6,722 bases of DNA, taken from the NCBI GenBank assembly GCA_900290385.1, contig OMSV01000005.1, forward strand, positions 1,617 to 8,338, read 5' to 3'. The notes under the pieces are model-generated. The model did no database searches. It was not told the origin of the DNA and was given only the letters and a program-made list of their open reading frames with translations. Positions 5,656 to 6,722 of the stretch are shown here, piece after piece. The first letter of the stretch is position 1. Each line of letters opens with the position of its first letter. Origin of the DNA: Syntrophobacter sp. SbD2 (GTDB lineage: Bacteria > Desulfobacterota > Syntrophobacteria > Syntrophobacterales > Syntrophobacteraceae). Position numbers and translations under genes: made by a program.

Positions 5656-6722
5656 TTGCCCGCCTCTTGAACGGGTTTTTCCGCCGCGCTCTTTAGCTGA
5701 TTGCGTTCGGGAGTAACCTGCTTGCCGGGAATCGCTTTGAGCACACCATTAGTGACGACCCACTCATCTCCGGTAAGGCCTTCCTCGATAACATACCAAT
5801 GATTTTTCTGCGCGCCGGTTTTAACGTTACGGCGCTCGACCGTATTATTCTCATTCACTATCAGCGCATAGTTCCCCAACTGGTCGTAGCTCACCGCAGA
5901 CTGCGGAATGAGAATGGCGGAGTTCGTTTTCCCGACCGGCAGCCTGACCTTGGCAAATTCACCGGGCAGCATTTTGCCGTCCGGGTTTGGAAAAACTCCT
6001 CTGACAAGCAGCGTCCCTGTTGAGGTGTTTACCACACTCGACGCGAAATCAAGATATCCTTCGTGTGGATATCCTTCTTCATTGACCTGGCTCATGAAGA
6101 CGGGAGTTTTTTCTGCCTTTGCTGCCGAGTTGGAGGACTTGAGCGAAGCGGCTCTTGCATCCCGTATATGAGGCGGAATATCGGTTTCGGCGATGTTGAA
6201 GTAGAAATACAGGGGGTCGATCTGGGTCAATTCGGCCAGGACAGTGCTGGTTCCACCGGAACCTACGAGGTTTCCGGGGTCCACAAGCCTCCTGTCGATA
6301 CGTCCCGTGAAGGGGGCGACTACCCAGGTATATCCCAGATTGAGCTTTGCAAGGTCCCGCTGCGCTTCGGCCGATAGCAGACCTGCCTGTGCCGCGTCGC
6401 GCTGATAGCGCCAATTTTCGACATCTGTATCGGCGGCGGCCTTTTGCTCATAGAGTTTGGTGTAGCGCGCAAACTCCGTCTTGGCGTGATCGAGCAGGGC
6501 TTTTTGAGTTTGAATGCTGGCCTCAGCCTGCTGCAGCGTTGCAAAATAAGTGTTTTGCTGGATGAGAAAAAGCAACTGATCTTTCTTCACCACATCTCCG
6601 TCCCTGAAGTATACACCGTCCAGATACCCTTCCACGCGCGCGCGGAGCTGGACAGTGTTGACGGCCTGTGTATTGCCGCTAAATTCAAGGTAGTCGACAA
6701 TGTCCTCCCGCAGGGGCTGGCT
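5652..6722 (-). CDS. RND periplasmic adaptor (membrane fusion protein, AcrA/MexE-like), 5' truncated by window edge
   Basis: The frame is open to the window edge (356 visible residues). A GTG at 6635-6633 is internal, not the start: the upstream codons read PLREDIVDYLEFSGNTQAV, a normal adaptor N-terminal region. About 30-50 residues, including the signal peptide or lipobox, are off the window. In visible numbering, the first half of the lipoyl domain is at about 23-56 (RARVEGYLDGVYFRDGDVV). A coiled-coil hairpin rich in Ala, Gln and Lys follows at about 60-128 and should contact the outer-membrane channel. The second lipoyl half is at about 130-155 (APFTGRIDRR). The beta-barrel is at about 160-265, with an Ala/Ser/Lys-rich insertion at 189-207 and the LPGEFAKVRLPVG motif. 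The membrane-proximal domain is at about 266-338. The protein bridges the pump and the channel in the periplasm. Its stop codon overlaps the pump's start (ATGA), so the two are translationally coupled and probably produced in fixed ratio. Confidence 0.95.
   Translation of the reverse strand, partial: SQPLREDIVDYLEFSGNTQAVNTVQLRARVEGYLDGVYFRDGDVVKKDQLLFLIQQNTYFATLQQAEASIQTQKALLDHAKTEFARYTKLYEQKAAADTDVENWRYQRDAAQAGLLSAEAQRDLAKLNLGYTWVVAPFTGRIDRRLVDPGNLVGSGGTSTVLAELTQIDPLYFYFNIAETDIPPHIRDARAASLKSSNSAAKAEKTPVFMSQVNEEGYPHEGYLDFASSVVNTSTGTLLVRGVFPNPDGKMLPGEFAKVRLPVGKTNSAILIPQSAVSYDQLGNYALIVNENNTVERRNVKTGAQKNHWYVIEEGLTGDEWVVTNGVLKAIPGKQVTPERNQLKSAAEKPVQEAGK
5663..5668 (-). promoter_or_regulatory. 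Ribosome-binding site of the RND pump gene, inside the adaptor gene
   Basis: Read on the minus strand, AAGAGG lies 7 bases ahead of the pump's ATG and within the last codons of the adaptor gene. Together with the ATGA overlap it supports both the chosen start at 5655 and coupled translation. Confidence 0.65.

Noticed and set aside
6633..6635. GTG as the start codon of the adaptor gene
   Set aside because: The same frame continues upstream to the window edge and encodes typical adaptor sequence, so this GTG is an internal Val in the lipoyl domain.

Overview
The window reads as chromosomal DNA of a Gram-negative, probably proteobacterial or Desulfobacterota-like organism of moderate GC content. 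The support is a tripartite-type RND efflux pump (inner-membrane pump plus periplasmic adaptor, which requires an outer membrane) and two small exported proteins with Sec signal peptides. The phylum is inference only: there is no rRNA or marker gene here.

Layout. Plus strand, left to right: the C-terminal part of a calcineurin-like metallophosphoesterase (1-564, start off the window); a secreted leucine-rich-repeat protein (644-1429); a 317-base non-coding stretch with small hairpins, a sigma70-like promoter candidate and a potentially structured leader (1430-1746); a secreted glycine-zipper protein (1747-2103); a spacer with a 12-base palindrome and a long imperfect hairpin; and a 45-residue single-span membrane peptide (2238-2375). 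The ribosome-binding site of that small gene lies in a weak AU-rich hairpin. Minus strand, right to left: the periplasmic adaptor of an RND pump (6722-5652, 5' end off the window), overlapping by ATGA the RND pump gene (5655-2518). The two strands converge at about 2376-2517, where palindromic, terminator-like structures lie.

How the genes work together. Only the adaptor and the RND pump form a clear functional unit: they are translationally coupled and belong to the same HAE-1 (AcrAB/MexEF-like) drug efflux machine. No outer-membrane channel gene and no regulator are in the window, so the channel is either upstream of the adaptor or encoded elsewhere. The plus-strand genes look like separate short transcription units of cell-envelope or exported proteins, with no evident shared pathway.

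I do not see a mobile element, CRISPR array, toxin-antitoxin pair, tRNA or rRNA. I found no convincing undescribed system. The most interesting leads are the small membrane-peptide gene with its hairpin-occluded ribosome-binding site, the exported LRR protein, and the structured leader ahead of the glycine-zipper gene.
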